DNA of 64,000 nt from the NCBI GenBank assembly GCA_023079485.1, contig CM041097.1:20877158-20941157 (forward strand), written 5' to 3'. Each line of letters begins with the position of its first letter. The first letter of the stretch is position 1. Origin of the DNA: Archilochus colubris (Eukaryota; Chordata; Aves; Apodiformes; Trochilidae). Of this stretch, positions 40,736 to 53,929 are shown piece after piece. A program made the position numbers and the translations under genes. The notes beneath the pieces were generated by a model. That model saw nothing but the letters and a program-made list of their open reading frames with translations, did no database searches and was not told the DNA's origin.

Positions 40736-43700
40736 TGTTGTTTTCCCTTCTCCAAGCACAGAGCAACCTGCTCTGGCAGAGCCTGGCAGCCCAGCTCTGC
40801 TGCCTTTGCCATGTCAGCAGGGCCTGGGAGAGGCAGACACATCCTCCATCACTCAGAAGAAGGTTCAGTGCCTGATTCCCCAGGGTGGGTGGCTGGGAAC
40901 AGGGGCTGCAGAGCTCCCCAGCCACCTCCTGACACTGCCCTGCAACTCACCTGGCACAGAAACCACAGCTCTAAACAGCCAGCCCACCACCTCCTCACCT
41001 GAGCTGCAGAAAGCTGTGGAAGAGAAGCTGGAGGGAGGAGGGAGCTCTAAAGAATTAAGTCCACCTTAATTCCTTTTATTAGAGGGCCAGAAAGCACTGG
41101 AGGTAAAATCCAAAACAAGGAGTTTTCATGGGGTTCATTCCCCTCTCCTCCCACTACAGCTGTGACTACACCAACTGATAATATTTTGCCTTCAAACTCT
41201 GCCTCCTAGAAGATTTAAACAGATTTCAGCTTCAGAAATGTACATGCTCTGTGATAGCCCATTCATTAAAACAGCCAGAGGGTGCAATTTGAACAGCAGT
41301 AACTGGGACGAGCGGATCTCCAGTTTGCATTCTCATTATTACAATTCAATTAAATAAACTTTCTTTAAGTAGCAGAGAGAAAGTAGAAGATTTGCTTCTT
41401 TCGAATTACCCCTCAGTTGGTGGTCAGGGCCCGGTGCTTCAGCCCCTCTCCCATGAGTGGTCTCCTTGCTCAAGATGCATTATTTGCATTATTTAAAACA
41501 CGTGAGCACAGCTGGCTGGTGGGGTGTGACTGAAGCTCGAACACACATGAAGGGAAAAACCCTCAGCAGCAGGAAGGATCCGAAGTCCTTCTGGCTCAGG
41601 CTCCTCAGCAGGAGGCAACTTTTTATTGTACACACGTACTCCCAGACACAAACATGGAAATGGATGAGTTCTGTGAGCACAGCCCTGCCAGGCTGTGGGG
41701 ACAGGGTCTGTCTGGCCAGACAGGGGTGGCACAGACTGATGCCCAGGGTCTGCATGGCCTGAGCCACCCAGCCTGGAGCTTGGTGCTGGCTCTCTGAGCC
41801 CCTGGCCGTGCTCCATGCAGCATCCCAGCATCCTCACCCCTGTGGGATGCCAGGGCTGTGCTGCTGCTCCACCAGAACACGGACCCGGCACCAATCACCT
41901 CCCGAGGAAAGACTCAGCACATGTCCAGAGTGTTCAATAAATTCTGAGTGGTGTGGACAAGGCTGCAGCTCACACAACACCATTTACAGGAACACACTGA
42001 GCTCAAACACTGTTTTTCTCCCAGCCACGTGTGCTGGTCAGAAGGAGAATTTTGGCTGATGATGGAAGGATGTGACCCCAAACCAGCTGAAGGTTCCCTG
42101 CTGCTGCTTGCCATTAAAAACTCCTAAAGAGAAAAACTCCATCATTGGTGGAGAATGTTTCACAAATATAGGCAAGTCCTGACATGGCAGATCCACTGCA
42201 GTAACTGACAGGAGTGACTGGGTGTGTTTATGGTAATTTATGCAGAGGAATTTCCATTCTGTATCATCACAGGCAGGACAGCCATCACAGCTTCTGTCCA
42301 GGGAAGGCAATTTCCACAACACAGAAGTTGCTGGTATAGTTCAAACACCTTTTTGCTCTCTTTCTCATTGGGTATTTATTTATTTACCACAGGATTTGCA
42401 TGCCTCACTGTTGCATTGTATTTCTCATAACTCTTGAGGTAGAGGAGTGCTCTTTGAGACAGTTTAGAGGTGGAGCACTAGGACAGACTGGATAGTATTT
42501 TAAATATGTCTAAATGGTGTAAGAGGCTAGACTCAATTTACAGTGTGTAACCACACTAGAGCTCAACACTCTTTGAAAATCACTGGAATTTGGTCTGTAA
42601 GTAGCTTGCTTTATTACAGGGTGTGGTGTAGGTGTGCAGTGCTTTGCTGCTGGGGGATCTACAGCTCAGAAGCAGCATGCAGACTCGTTCCCTCATGGTG
42701 CAACAATGGAGGGGAATGGTTAAATACTCAACAAGGGATCTAGGAAGCCATCTGAACCTAAGCTAACCCACAGAAGATGCAGAGAGGGGAAGTGTGGGTC
42801 AAGTCCTAAAGCCATTAGACATGTCTGAGTTTTCACTTGAATGTGGTATGTAAGACTAATTACCTTTTCCTACAGAAAAATAGTTTTCCCAACACCCCAG
42901 TGGCTGGGATGCACCACCTTGCCCTGACAGGTTTGGAGGTGGGGCTGGAATCCTGGTCAGCTTCATCTCAGGGAAGTTCCTCAGTTCCCAGACCAGGCGA
43001 TCGTGGTCCAGTAAGTTCTGAGAGCTGGGGAGGTAACTGCAATGCAGAGGCATGAGCCCCCCAGGCTGTAACAAACAGCCAGGACATCAAAGAGGAGACT
43101 TCTTCTTCTCCAGGTCATGTGGAAGAGGAACTGAATGTTCTCCTTCCATGCTAGGAAGAGGTGTAAACAGAGCAAGAGACAATAATTTCTGGAGCTTCTT
43201 GTGATTTTGATTATCACAGTAAACCCAGGAGTACCTTAAGATGAGTGTCAAACATAGTTAGTGAAGCCAGTGAGGTTATCCCAAAAATTAATTTACTCTG
43301 CTATTTTCATGTGTATTTTGAGAGCAGTTATGGCTAAATAAGCAGAATATAAGCCAGTCTTTCTTACATAAATGTGCGATATTCTTCATATCCACAAGAA
43401 AATGTGTGGAACTGTTTCTGCTGTTCATGAATTTGGAACTGAAATGTTTTGTCACCACAACCAAGAAACAATCCTGCTCTGTCCTGCAGTGTGCCATGCT
43501 AGTACAAGGACAGAGAGACAGCTGGAAAATGTTATATATTTGCAACTTGCCAGAAACAAAAAAGGACTCATGCAGCACTGAGTGGGAGAAAAGACCTCAC
43601 GCAGACGAGACTTGTCCTGAATCCAGGTAAGATCTACACAGCTTCCCGTGGGGAGCTGAGTGGAGGCAGCAGTGTGGTGCTGGTGTTAGCAGTGCTGCTC

Positions 43701-44330
43701 AGCTTGCTGCTGCCACAGGATACAAAAAACTCATTTGCAGTTCTCTGGTAATTCCCTGAAAGACAAGAGTGCTGGCTGTGTGGAGAGTCTTGATCCTACC
43801 TGCAGCCAGTACTTACAGTGGGTTTATATCTTCCTTTCTCACTGTCTCTTTGGCACTGTTGCTGTGGTTCCATCTCAGCTGCTCTGCCAAATAATAATGT
43901 CTAGAATGGCAGAAAAGTTTCTTTAAATTTCAAGACATTTTATGTAACCAGCTCTGTGGCCCTGAGGTTACAAAGTCTCTACAAACTGCATCAAGCATGG
44001 TCCCTACCACTGAAGTTAGGTGCAGTGTCTGGATACCCGTTTTTTCCATCAGGTACTCCAGGCTCTCCATAGGCAGGACCCTGAGAACCCCAAAGGCTTC
44101 ATCCTTCCTGACAGCCTCCAAGAGTGCAGTGGGATTCAGGGAAAGGAGAACCCAGGGACCATGAAAACTTGGACCCAACACACACCGCTGCTACAACACA
44201 AAACTCAAGAGAGTTTTGGATGAGAAACATCAGAGAAGTGCAGGCTTTTGCGTGACTGAATGACCAACACATCTCGAGTGATATGTGTGCCATGGAGACT
44301 TTGCTATGAGGGCTGGTGCCCAGAATTGGG

Positions 44331-44418
44331 ATTAATCGTGATGTTTAATTTGGATCAATTGTGATGTTTATTTTGGGTTAGTTGTGGTGTTTATTTGGAT
44401 TGATTGTGAAGTTTTTTA
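44331..44418. repeat. Degenerate tandem repeat, about 22 bp x 4
   Basis: Four diverged copies of a unit like ATTGATTGTGATGTTTATTTGG run from 44,331 to 44,418, with breaks near 44,354, 44,378 and 44,399. The divergence indicates an old array. Confidence 0.8.
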
Positions 44419-47400
44419 GTCCAAAGTAAAAGCTGAGATGGTCTGAAGCAAAATCCAGACACTGAAAAACACCAGGTGGCTCTCTTTAAAGGTTTTCTTT
44501 GTTTCATAAATATTAGATCTTCCTATCCTCCAGCTTTTCCATAGTGGCCTTGAATATTTAGAGATCCCAGCACTCTGATGGTTATTTAAAAGATGTGTTG
44601 CTCTGTGGAACCCCACTTGTGTTTTTCTCCTCATGAAAACCAAGCTCCTCCTTTGGTCTGCTTTAGGAAGAACAGGCTCTGCAGCTCTATGTTGAAGGGC
44701 TGACTTCCTTGCTCAAAGAATTGTAATCCTTGCAAAACCAAGTGCTGGATGGGATTTATACAACATAACCCTGTTACTGCAAGACAAATCATACCAGTTC
44801 ATGTGAAATTAATTCTGCAGCTCTGAAATTAACTCAATATTAGCAGTTTCTTCAGGCAAGGCAGGTGCAGACATAACTTTGCACTTCATTATTGGAAATT
44901 CAACGCCATCTCTACACTTGTTTATGCCCAACCAAATTAGTTAAACCAATCCAAGAAGTTAGTTTCAGCTGCTCTGGTCCAAATTAAGTAAAATCTTTGG
45001 GCACTTTTCACTGCTTCCATGACACTGTCAGTGCTGTCAAGTTCTAGGTGTGCATCAGGTTTCTCCAGTCCCTGCAGCACAGATGAATGGTGGTACAAAA
45101 CCAGCATGAAAGTGGCAACGGAGCTTGGGAGGAAGAAAAGTGCTTGGCTGAGATGTTTGAGGTTCTTGCTTTTCTGTTTGCTTGCTTTGCTGCCTACAGC
45201 CAAACATTTCTGAAAGATCTGCCACCTGAATTGCCTTTTCTAGGTAAGAACTGAAAGAATCCACCCACCTGTCTAACAGGTCAGCTGCAAAAAAACCCAA
45301 ATACCCCAAGAAGCCAGAAACCTGGAATTTTCTCATGTGGAAAGCTAGTAGCAAAAATTAAAAGAAAACACAAATTCATCAGATAGAGGGCCAAACCACA
45401 CTTTCAAAACCAAATTTGCAAATTATGCTTAAGTGACTCTTCCAAAATCCCACAGCAAGTCAGTGGCATACTAACCACAGAGCTGCTGTGCACAATCATA
45501 TGCCTGTTCTGAGGTACATGATGATGCAAAATACACCTTCTTTTATATTCACCCCATAGCACTAATTATAGGATAAGTTATTGGTTTTAGTAATTTAAGT
45601 TAAATGCAAAAGTTCTTCAGTTATGTGCCAATAGTATGAGACAAATAATTTACTCCAGGATAAAACACTTTCTGGATATTTCCATCATTCTGTTGATTTA
45701 CCCTGAAGAGCAAGAGTGAAGCAAACCACAGCATACTCTGGGATACAGCCTGCTACTTGAAGTGTGCCTTCCAAATGGACAGGCACAGTCACCCAGCGTA
45801 CAGAACCTCCAGGCAAATGGTCAGCAATTTCTTCTTCAGGTGTGTACTAAACCAGCCATGAAATCGATGCTGCCAGCTCACCAGGAATAGCCATTTTCTG
45901 TAAATGAGTCAAACAGATGTACCCAGCAGGTACCTTCTTGCTTTAACTGAATGTTTCTCCTTTAGGAGCCAATTAGATTTATTGGCTCCAGGAATGCATA
46001 TTCATAATGGACATGAAAATATGACTCTGCTTTTGTCTTAAAGACACTTTGTCATATTTTCTCCCCTACCAAAACACAGGTCCAGTATCGTGTATATGGG
46101 AAATGACATTGGCTGTTTGGGTAAATGAGGACACATATGCTACTTCCAGTCTGGGAACACGCACTGACACCCACATAATAGCACAGCAGGAGTTTCTTTT
46201 TCCACCAACATCTGTGACACTGCATCCTAGATTATGTATTTATGCAGCACCAACTACCAACGTATCCATGGTCTGCTTCTACAGAAAGAGACAGAACTGA
46301 GGTAATAACCAGCTGGAAATCTGACAGCTAGTTCATCTCATAGAAGTACAAGGAGTGACTCAGTGGCAGCTGAGCTCACATGGACACTCTCACAGCTGAT
46401 TTTCACCTTTCAGATGACACGGGAGGACCTTCCTCCAGCTCACTGTAGGGGACCCTCCTCAAGATCAGATGTGAACAACAGCGTTAATGCATTCACATGC
46501 ATTACAGTGCCAGTGTGCCTCCCACATCTGAGGGGCTGTCCTGAACCCGTAGATGAAAATTCTTCCCCCCAGCCACACACTGAGCCACACAATGCTGATT
46601 TAAATGGTTTTGCATCTGCCATTCACAGAGGTAACATCTCTACCTATTTAAACAAAAAGATGTTTTGGCTCTACATTTACAGAGCACATCGGGATTTTTT
46701 TAAGAGGAAAGCTGCAAGCAAAGAGAGATATTATTCTAAGAAAGAGTCTTGCACTGGTATTACAGATGTCTTCAGCTATTGTAGGACCTGGCCACTGGCA
46801 GGGAACAATTCTGTGAGTGGTGCTTGGACAGACTTCAAGGGCTGAAGCACAGCAGGCTGATTACCAGCCCTCACCTTCCCCTCTGAGACCAACTGGGAAA
46901 GGTCAGAGTTGCTGCTGATAGGCCAGACACATGGAATTAATTTAAGTGTCTGGCAAACACCTTCACCAAAATATGCTGAAAATTCTGCTATTTAAAGCAG
47001 CTCAGCAAGCTGAGTTTGTTATCCCACCTGACCCACAGAGCCTGTGAGTGGGATGCTCTGTGCTGTGCAAACCACACTAACATTATCTACAGCTTGGAAA
47101 ATGCTGTGGTAAGGGTGCAGGCATGGGCTGCTTCAGTGGTCACCAGGGACATAATGTGTGGGGACATGCAGCTTGTGCAGCCACCACCACAGCCCATGTC
47201 CTGGCACTGCCATCACAATGAGAAGACCTTGCAGGAGACAGCTGTGGTTCAGAAGATGCAGATGTGCTCCGTTGGTTCTCTTTATTTAGCTGATTTTTAA
47301 GTTCTCATCAAAGAAGCCATTTCACAGAAACCTTCTCCAGTCTATGACCCGAATTCCATGGTTTTCATTTTATATTTTCAGACTTGAATCTCAAGTTAGA

Positions 47401-48009
47401 AGAGGGGACAGAATAAGCCCCACACCTTCCCCCTCTGAGACACCCTCTCACACAAATACTTCTCATGTGAAAGCAAGCAATGCTTCAGCAGAATTAATGG
47501 CAAGAGCAGTGCTGCAGGCATCCTGCTTGTTACTGAAATGGCACCGCAGTCAGAACCTATGTAGGAAAATGAAAACAAACACTGCTCTTGCCAGTACACA
47601 TTGTAACTGAGGCAGAAGGAGCTGCAGGGACAAGCTGTGTTTACAGGGATAAATCCAGTGCTGGGAAAAGGTAAAGAGTAAGGGATCTGAAGAAGAGAGG
47701 AGAGCAAATCGTGCCCGTGGCTCCAAGCAGTCCATGCGGTGCCATCCTGAGACAGCCAGGAACACACACAGGTGGCTTGTCTCTTTCTGTGACTCCTGCA
47801 ACATTTAGCAACTACTTTTTAATTTAAAAATTAATTCTAGAGCAGGAAACAGGCCATAGACAAGCCAGATCACGGAAATTCTGTCCTGTTCGTAGCAAAG
47901 GAAAACGCAGCGGCCACCGAGGGCTCAGCACCCAGAGCCAGGTGAGCTCTGAGGGCAGCTCTGCCTCAGGGTGCTCCCCACCGGGACAGGGCCCGGGGCT
48001 CCTCAGGGA

Positions 48010-48268
48010 AAACACCATCCCTGCTCCTGATTCCCTGCTCCTGGTTTCCTGCTCCCCGGTTCCCTGCTCCTGGTTCCCTGTCTCCCTTCTCCCCGTTCCC
48101 TGGTTCCCTGCTCCTGATTCCCTGCTCCCTGGCTCCCTGCTCCTGGTTCCTTGTCTCCCTTCTCCCCGTTCCCTGGTTCCCTGCTCCCTGATTCCCTGCT
48201 CCCTGGCTCCCTGCTCCCTGGCTCCCTGCTCCTGGTTCCCTGTCTCCCTTCTCCCCGCTCCCAGCCGG
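48010..48268. repeat. Pyrimidine-rich minisatellite upstream of THUMPD3
   Basis: The array is built from 13-15 bp units such as TTCCCTGCTCCTGG and CTCCCTGCTCCCTGG. It contains a higher-order block, TTCCCTGTCTCCCTTCTC, recurring at about 48,075, 48,147 and 48,236. It is strongly C/T-biased on the plus strand and stop-free in most frames of both strands, which produces long spurious open frames. It ends about 330 bp upstream of the THUMPD3 ATG. Confidence 0.9.
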
Positions 48269-48359
48269 GGTGTCTCGGTGTCAGCCGCCATTTGCTGCCC
48301 ACAGGACACAATCCCACCCGTTTCCCCACAGCCCATATGGAGCACGGAGCTACCCTCCT

Positions 48360-48599
48360 GCTTCCCGGACCAGGACCGGTACCGGGACAGTCAAGCCCAC
48401 AACCCCTCTCCCACCCCGGTACCGGTTCCGGTTTCGGTTTCGGTTCCGGTTCCGGACAGGCGCTGCGGCAGCGCGCAGGCGCGGTCGATGCTCTGGACGG
48501 AAGGGGCGGGCGGCGGCGCGTGGTGCCGGTCAGCGGCGGGAGGGACGGGATCGGACGGGACCGGACCGGAGCGGGGTCACCGTCCCTCGGCCCGGGGAC
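48360..48599 (+). promoter_or_regulatory. THUMPD3: TATA-less CpG promoter of THUMPD3 with ETS-like repeat array
   Basis: Two copies of the palindrome CCGGTACCGG (48,376-48,385 and 48,416-48,425) are followed by a hexamer array of CCGGTT/TCGGTT units to about 48,455. This array holds several TTCCGG (ETS/GABPA-type) cores on the opposite strand. An NRF1-like GCGCGCAGGCGC lies at about 48,471-48,482. The start codon context GGGACATGG has G at -3 and +4. The transcription start is not defined. Confidence 0.65.
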
Positions 48600-51500
48600 A
48601 TGGCGGAAGGGGACGGCGGGGCGGGATCCCCTCCGGTCCCGGCTGAGGAGGGCCCGGAGCTGGCGGCCGTTGTCGGCGCCACCGTGCCCACCGGGTTCGA
48701 GCTGACGGCGGCCGAGGAGGTGCAGGAGAAGCTGGGCTCGGCCTCCAGGATCAGCAGGGACCGCGGGAAGATCTACTTCGAGGTCCCGGCCCGGAGCCTG
48801 CCGCAGGTCCGCCCCGTTCCCCGGCCCGGCCGCGGTGCCGGTGCCCGGGCTGGCTCTGGCTGTAAGGACACGGGCAGGGTCCCAGCCCGCCTTCAGCCAA
48901 ATACTTTGTTTTAAAGGCAATGGGTGTGAAAAAACCAAACAGCCCAGTTCAAAATCCTGCTCTGGCAGAATAAACAAAAGCGTGGGCTAGTAGAGGGAGC
49001 TGCAAGCTGACAGTGCTAATTGCAATTAACACCTTCCCCTAGACAGACAGGGTTAGTAACGTGCCACTGTGGTTTCTTATTTTTTCCAGGTCCATCGCCT
49101 AAGGTCAGTGGATAATTTATTTGTTGTAGTTCAGGAGTTCAAAGACTATCAGTTTAAAGAGAACAAGGTGAGTTACTTCTCATTTTTCAGTCGTGGTTTC
49201 TGGAATGTTGGGGTTGGTTTTTTTTATAATAATACTGGTTTGAGGAAGTGTTGTGTTTCTTGAGGAAGGGGTTCCTGTTTTATTTGTGGTTCCTATGCTG
49301 ATTCCTCTTTCCTAGCTTAGAAAACTGCAGTCGTGTTGTCTGCCATCATTCCTTCATCTATAGGCAAAATCCAGGATGAGAGCTAAACCATGAGTGTAGG
49401 TCACATTTGGCCACAGGACAGTAAAGTATCACCTCAGTCTCCTACTCTACTGTTAGCTGTTTATTTAACAAGATAAGTGACAAAATGCTATAGGTCGTGT
49501 GACTTCAAATGCATTTTGGTTTAGTTACGACAAAAATTGTACAGAAAGCTGCAAGCTGTCCTTAAATGACACGTAATGAGTTACATGTTTAGGAACCTAA
49601 TTTGGGACACTAGTTTTTTTCAAAGCACAACTCTTTTTGTCTTTTAAAGGAAGATGCTCTAAAGGATTTGGAAGATTTGGTTAAAAAGCTGCCTTGGACT
49701 GATCCGTTGAAAGTTTGGGAGCTGAACAACAGCTTAAAAAAGAAAAAGACAAAACGCAAAAAACATAATCTGCAGAGCACAGCAAGCAAAGAGAAGCTGA
49801 ATGATGATGGAGAAGATGAAGGAGCAGATCAGAAAGACGGCAGTGAACAGGAGGACTCTGCCCAAAACACTGCAGGTGTAGAACCTGCTGGTGGCCAGGA
49901 CAGAGAGAAGACACAAGGGAACGAGGAGGATGATAATGAGCAGTCAGATGCTAAAGATGAGTTGCAGGCAGGCTGTGGGAGCGAGACCAAGGCTGGAGAC
50001 AGTAAGACAGGCGAGGGGGAGGCAAAGGTGCTGAGGTTCCGTGTTACCTGCAATCGAGCAGGAGACAAGCACAGCTTCACATCCAATGAGGCAGCCAGAG
50101 ACTTTGGAGGAGCAGTGCAGGAGCACTTCCAATGGAAAGCTGACATGACTAACTTTGATGTAGAGGTATAGTGCTGTGCCTTGGAAATACCTGCATTTCT
50201 GTTGTAAAAATCCTTAGTTCTGAATTCCAGTGCTTAATGGTCTCCAAAATGCCTTCAAAAGATCATTCTGGAACTAAAAACTGATAATGCCAATTCACGG
50301 CCTCCTCAGAAGCATTCATTTCACTGGCACATCCTGTGTGTTCTCAGATCATGTGCTAGTGCTTTGGCTGTCCATAATCATCTCTCTTGTCAGGTCCCTC
50401 TTGCTCTGCAAACACTGTTGTCTTCTCAGGTTAACCCAGTGACATCACCCAGCTGAGCTGCTGGTGCTTAGACGCTTTCTCCTCTCCCACAACTACAGCC
50501 AAAGCCCTAGCCCTTTCTACTTACAAAACGACAAAAAAAGACAGCATAATGGTTATGGCACTGTTTGAAGTCCTGTGTAAAAGATTCTGTGTGAATGAGA
50601 ACAGAATGCTTGTTCTGTGTGAAAGGAAACATGTGAATGCTCTCCTTTAATTTTGTCCATTGTTGCTGTTACCAATGGTGCATTGCTTTTCTCCCAAGAA
50701 TGCTCTTTGTTATGTCTTGTCTGTTTTTTAAATTACCCAGGCAAACTATGGAAAAATTCTATTACACCTGAAATTTAGTTCATTCTTTCTTTAGGTTCTT
50801 CTTAATATTCACAATAACGAAGTGGTTGTGGGCATAGCATTAACTGAAGAGAGCCTTCACAGAAGAAATATCACACATTTTGGTCCTACAACTCTTCGTT
50901 CAACTCTTGCTTATGGCATGCTTAGGTCAGTGTGAGTGCATAGTATGGTACCATCCTCAGTTAAGAAGTTTTGTTTCAGAAATTAGATTCTATATTCCCC
51001 CACTTCTTCCTCAAAAGTCTTTTATGTTAATTCTTAAAAAAGGGAAAGAAAAAATAGAAAAGGAAGCATAGTTGCTGAAACAGTGTGCTCTGTAAATAAC
51101 AGTGGCTGGTTTTTTCACCTTAGTAACTAACATTCTAACATTTGCTGTCAATTTTTAAAATACTTCATCAAAGTATTTCACTGTATTGGTGCTTATAAGA
51201 GGCTAATTAATTAATGGAAAAATAATCACACAGTTGTTTTGTTAGAGGGGTAGAATCAGAGTAATTAACTGTTTTCCTTCCTTACAGGAATTCATACTTT
51301 TAAGACTTTCCTCACCATAGATTTTTTCTGTTTCTCAGACTCTGTGACCCACAGCCAACAGATATCATCATTGATCCCATGTGTGGTACAGGTGCAATAC
51401 CAATAGAGGTGATTTTTACTTGATTTCTTAACTTAATAAAACTTGACACTACTGCTGAATAATACATGTACATTTTCTTGGTAATAACTGAATAGTCACC

Positions 51501-52934
51501 TCCAAAAGTATCCCACCAACTCTTAATCAGATGCACTTTTTATAAATTACCTTATTTTCCTTCTCAAAGCTGTAGCAGGAAGAAGCCAAATCCAAAAGTA
51601 TTTTGAGCTTTTAGGGGGCATCATAGTTACAACTTATCTTTTACGAATGTTTACCATTACTGATGTGCACTTCCAGTTGCTTTGTAGTAGTCTGTCCTAT
51701 TTGAGTAATTCTTCTGTTTGTTTTGTTTTAAATTGAGCAATGTTGATACTGATGTTTCTTATTATCAACATTTCACCCCAGGGAGCTACAGAATGGCCTG
51801 GCTGCTACCATATTGCTGGTGATAACAACCCACAAGCTGTAAAGAGAGCAGCAAACAATATCTGCTCTTTACTAAAGAAAAATGAGAATAAGGAGAGGTG
51901 AGAATACAACTGATACCCATTTCCTTGAAGCATTGTACCTAAAGAAATCCATTTTGCATTGGTGCATTTTACTGTGTTGTTCATTTATTTTTGCTGATGT
52001 TATAGACCTCCTCAACTTAAATATTCTCAGTAAACAAGTGTCTGAGATACACCTCTTTGCCCTTGCAGCAGTACTCCTCTGGGCATACCCCTGGACATCA
52101 TTCAGTGGGATATTTGCAATCTCCCTCTGCGGACTGGTTCTGTGGACATCATTGTGACAGACATGCCATTTGGAAAGAGGTGAGGTGTCACTGGTGAAGG
52201 TGGAACTTAACTGCTACTGCTACGTGTGGTCACCTGTCTGTGGTTGGGGTTCTCTCTAGTTAGTTGTTTTCCTTGGCCTAATTAATAAGTATTGATGTAC
52301 TCTATATTTAAAAATGCAGTTGAAATTAATAGTAAATGTCCTCCTGAACAAGCTAATCCATGTCTGAATGACCAGCAACAGTCAACTATTTTTCAGTGAT
52401 CACAAAGAGGATCTTAATTTATTTTGCAGGATAGGGTCAAAGAAGAAGAACTGGGATCTCTACCCAGCCTGCCTTATGGAGATGGGCCGGATCTGCACAC
52501 CAGGGACAGGCAGGGCTGTGCTGCTGACACAGGACAAGAAATGCTTTGCTAAGGTGTGTTCTGTGAGAGGAAATCCAAACCTATTTACACCTGAAAAACT
52601 ATCAAGGGAAAAAAGTCATAAACTGCAGAAGATTATGTATTTTAAAGCCATAATCAGTGGCATTAAAATGCGGTTTCGGACCCAAGGAGTCATTTTACAT
52701 TGGCATCAGATGTGATTTAGAATAATCAAAATTAATTTTTAAAGCAATTATTATCTTACCTTGAAGCCAGCACCACTCTTTGGCTGTGTTTTTGGATTGC
52801 AGGCCCTGTCACGACTGGGACACATCTGGCGCAGGGGTCAGACGGTGTGGGTGAACGTGGGGGGGCTCCATGCTGCAGTCTACCTCCTGAAACGTACGTG
52901 GGAAAGAGCAGAGGAGAAGAGACCATTCTGGTAG
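48600..52934 (+). CDS. THUMPD3: THUMP domain-containing protein 3, tRNA guanosine-N2 methyltransferase
   Basis: There are nine coding exons with GT-AG junctions and compatible phases: 48,600-48,806, 49,090-49,167, 49,650-50,165, 50,795-50,925, 51,339-51,408, 51,782-51,897, 52,069-52,179, 52,430-52,553 and 52,803-52,934 (TAG). Spliced length is 1,485 nt, giving 494 aa against 507 in human. Exons 1-3 give the N-terminal ferredoxin-like/THUMP region (GATVPTGFE, SRDRGKIYFE, VRFRVTCNRAG-type segment), interrupted by an acidic low-complexity linker rich in E, D, K and Q. Exons 5-8 give the Rossmann methyltransferase, with the SAM-binding DPMCGTG at residues 323-329, GDNN at 347-350 and the catalytic-loop TDMPFGKR at 403-410. 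Human THUMPD3 with TRMT112 makes N2-methylguanosine in tRNAs (position 6 and others). The C-terminus after VGGLHAAVYLL is shorter than in human. No frame breaks are present. The exon 7 acceptor could be three bases later. Confidence 0.96.
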
Positions 52935-53923
52935 CCTCTGGGTGAGAAGAGAATTTCTTGAACACCCAAGAAAATAGGCCTGACAATTGCTAAGAAAAAA
53001 AAAAAAAAACAACTTTTGTAAAAAACACAAATATCAACCCGGGGATCAACTTGAGAGCTACCAGTTGTACTGTGTGTTCTGAAACCTTCTTACTTAAATC
53101 ACCTTTTCCCTCCCTGCCACCCAAACGGGAATTAAGAATGCTTTCCTTTGCCTGAGTCTTCTCTATCCATGTCCTTTGTAGTTTTCAGTTAAATGTTTAT
53201 TTCCTCTGCTTACAGTAGAAAACATGTTGAGGCAGCTTTCGAGGTACTGAGTTTATTTCCTAAACTAGAGTAAACATACATATATCTTAAAATGATTAAG
53301 GGGACTACTAAGACTGTCATCTCAAAGGGTTAAGAGGTAGTATCTCTTTAATGTAGGATTTTTCTAAATTGAAGTATTGTAATTTATACCATTGCCCAAA
53401 TAATGAACTGTGATAATAAACCATTGTCTGGTTTTTATGGTCTGGTAAGCAAAGGCCAATTAGTAAACAGTATGCTGATGCTGGTTTTCTTACCTCAGTT
53501 TAGTGCTAATTATTAGTCAATGTCCAATCCATGTTTTAATGTACTGCTGCCATGGGGGGGGGGTAACACACACAGCCTTAGCAGACTATCTGTAGCTCCT
53601 ATTTTAGAACAGAGATAGTTTTAGCTAGATGTGTTTTCCGTTATAATGTTTTCCCTGTTGACTGTAGATACATCAGGGTGGCAATGTTTAAATTCATTTG
53701 TTATTTAACTGCTGTAGTTATACCAGAATATTGACAAAAAATATACCTGTTAAATAACTTGAAGTTGCCAAGTATTTTTTTTTTCTTTTGCAACCATACT
53801 GTGACTTCTCAGGCCTCTTCCTCTTTGCTCCTCAGAGGCAGCAAACACGGGTTACCAGTGCCATTTTCATTGAAGTGTACGCATGCCAAGGACTTGTAAA
53901 TGTTCAGAGTTGAATTAACGAGT

Positions 53924-53929
53924 ATTAAA
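53924..53929 (+). terminator. THUMPD3: Probable poly(A) signal of THUMPD3
   Basis: ATTAAA at 53,924-53,929 is followed about 30 bases later by a TG-rich element (TGTGTTGTTTGTGTCTGG). This is the usual arrangement of a cleavage site. An earlier AATAAA at 53,415-53,420 could serve a shorter 3' UTR. The next gene's CpG island begins almost immediately afterwards. Confidence 0.6.

Larger units (their letters stand above)
26762..47980. other. Intergenic region between SRGAP3 and THUMPD3, no supportable gene
   Basis: I read both strands of this 21 kb gap and found no exon of a known family, no tRNA-like or snoRNA-like unit and no intact mobile element. Open frames such as 33,231-33,767 (plus), 44,937-45,354 (minus) and 46,363-46,845 (plus) lack recognisable domains, and several begin at non-ATG codons. 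Features seen here are small repeats, listed separately, and a minor GC-rich patch at about 34.43-34.56 kb. An unannotated long non-coding RNA or a distant 5' exon of SRGAP3 could be hidden here. Confidence 0.65.

Noticed and set aside
40463..41002. 179-codon plus-strand frame with a membrane-protein-like hydrophobic stretch
   Set aside because: The hydrophobic part is the translated T/G simple repeat, so it is not a real membrane segment.
44937..45354. Two overlapping minus-strand frames and a plus-strand frame of 64-99 codons that look less repetitive than their surroundings
   Set aside because: I compared them mentally with FANCD2/FANCI and retroelement proteins and found no convincing match. 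No splice structure or domain supports a gene.
46363..46845. 160-codon plus-strand frame in the intergenic region
   Set aside because: It opens at GTG rather than ATG and shows no recognisable domain. Chance is the simplest explanation.
48003..48977. 324-codon minus-strand open frame (and 234- and 184-codon plus-strand frames) over the THUMPD3 upstream region
   Set aside because: They run through the stop-free minisatellite and CpG island, overlap on both strands, and the long minus frame also covers THUMPD3 exon 1. Composition explains them.
50880..51071. 63-codon frame after THUMPD3 exon 4
   Set aside because: It is an out-of-frame shadow of exon 4 running into intron 4.
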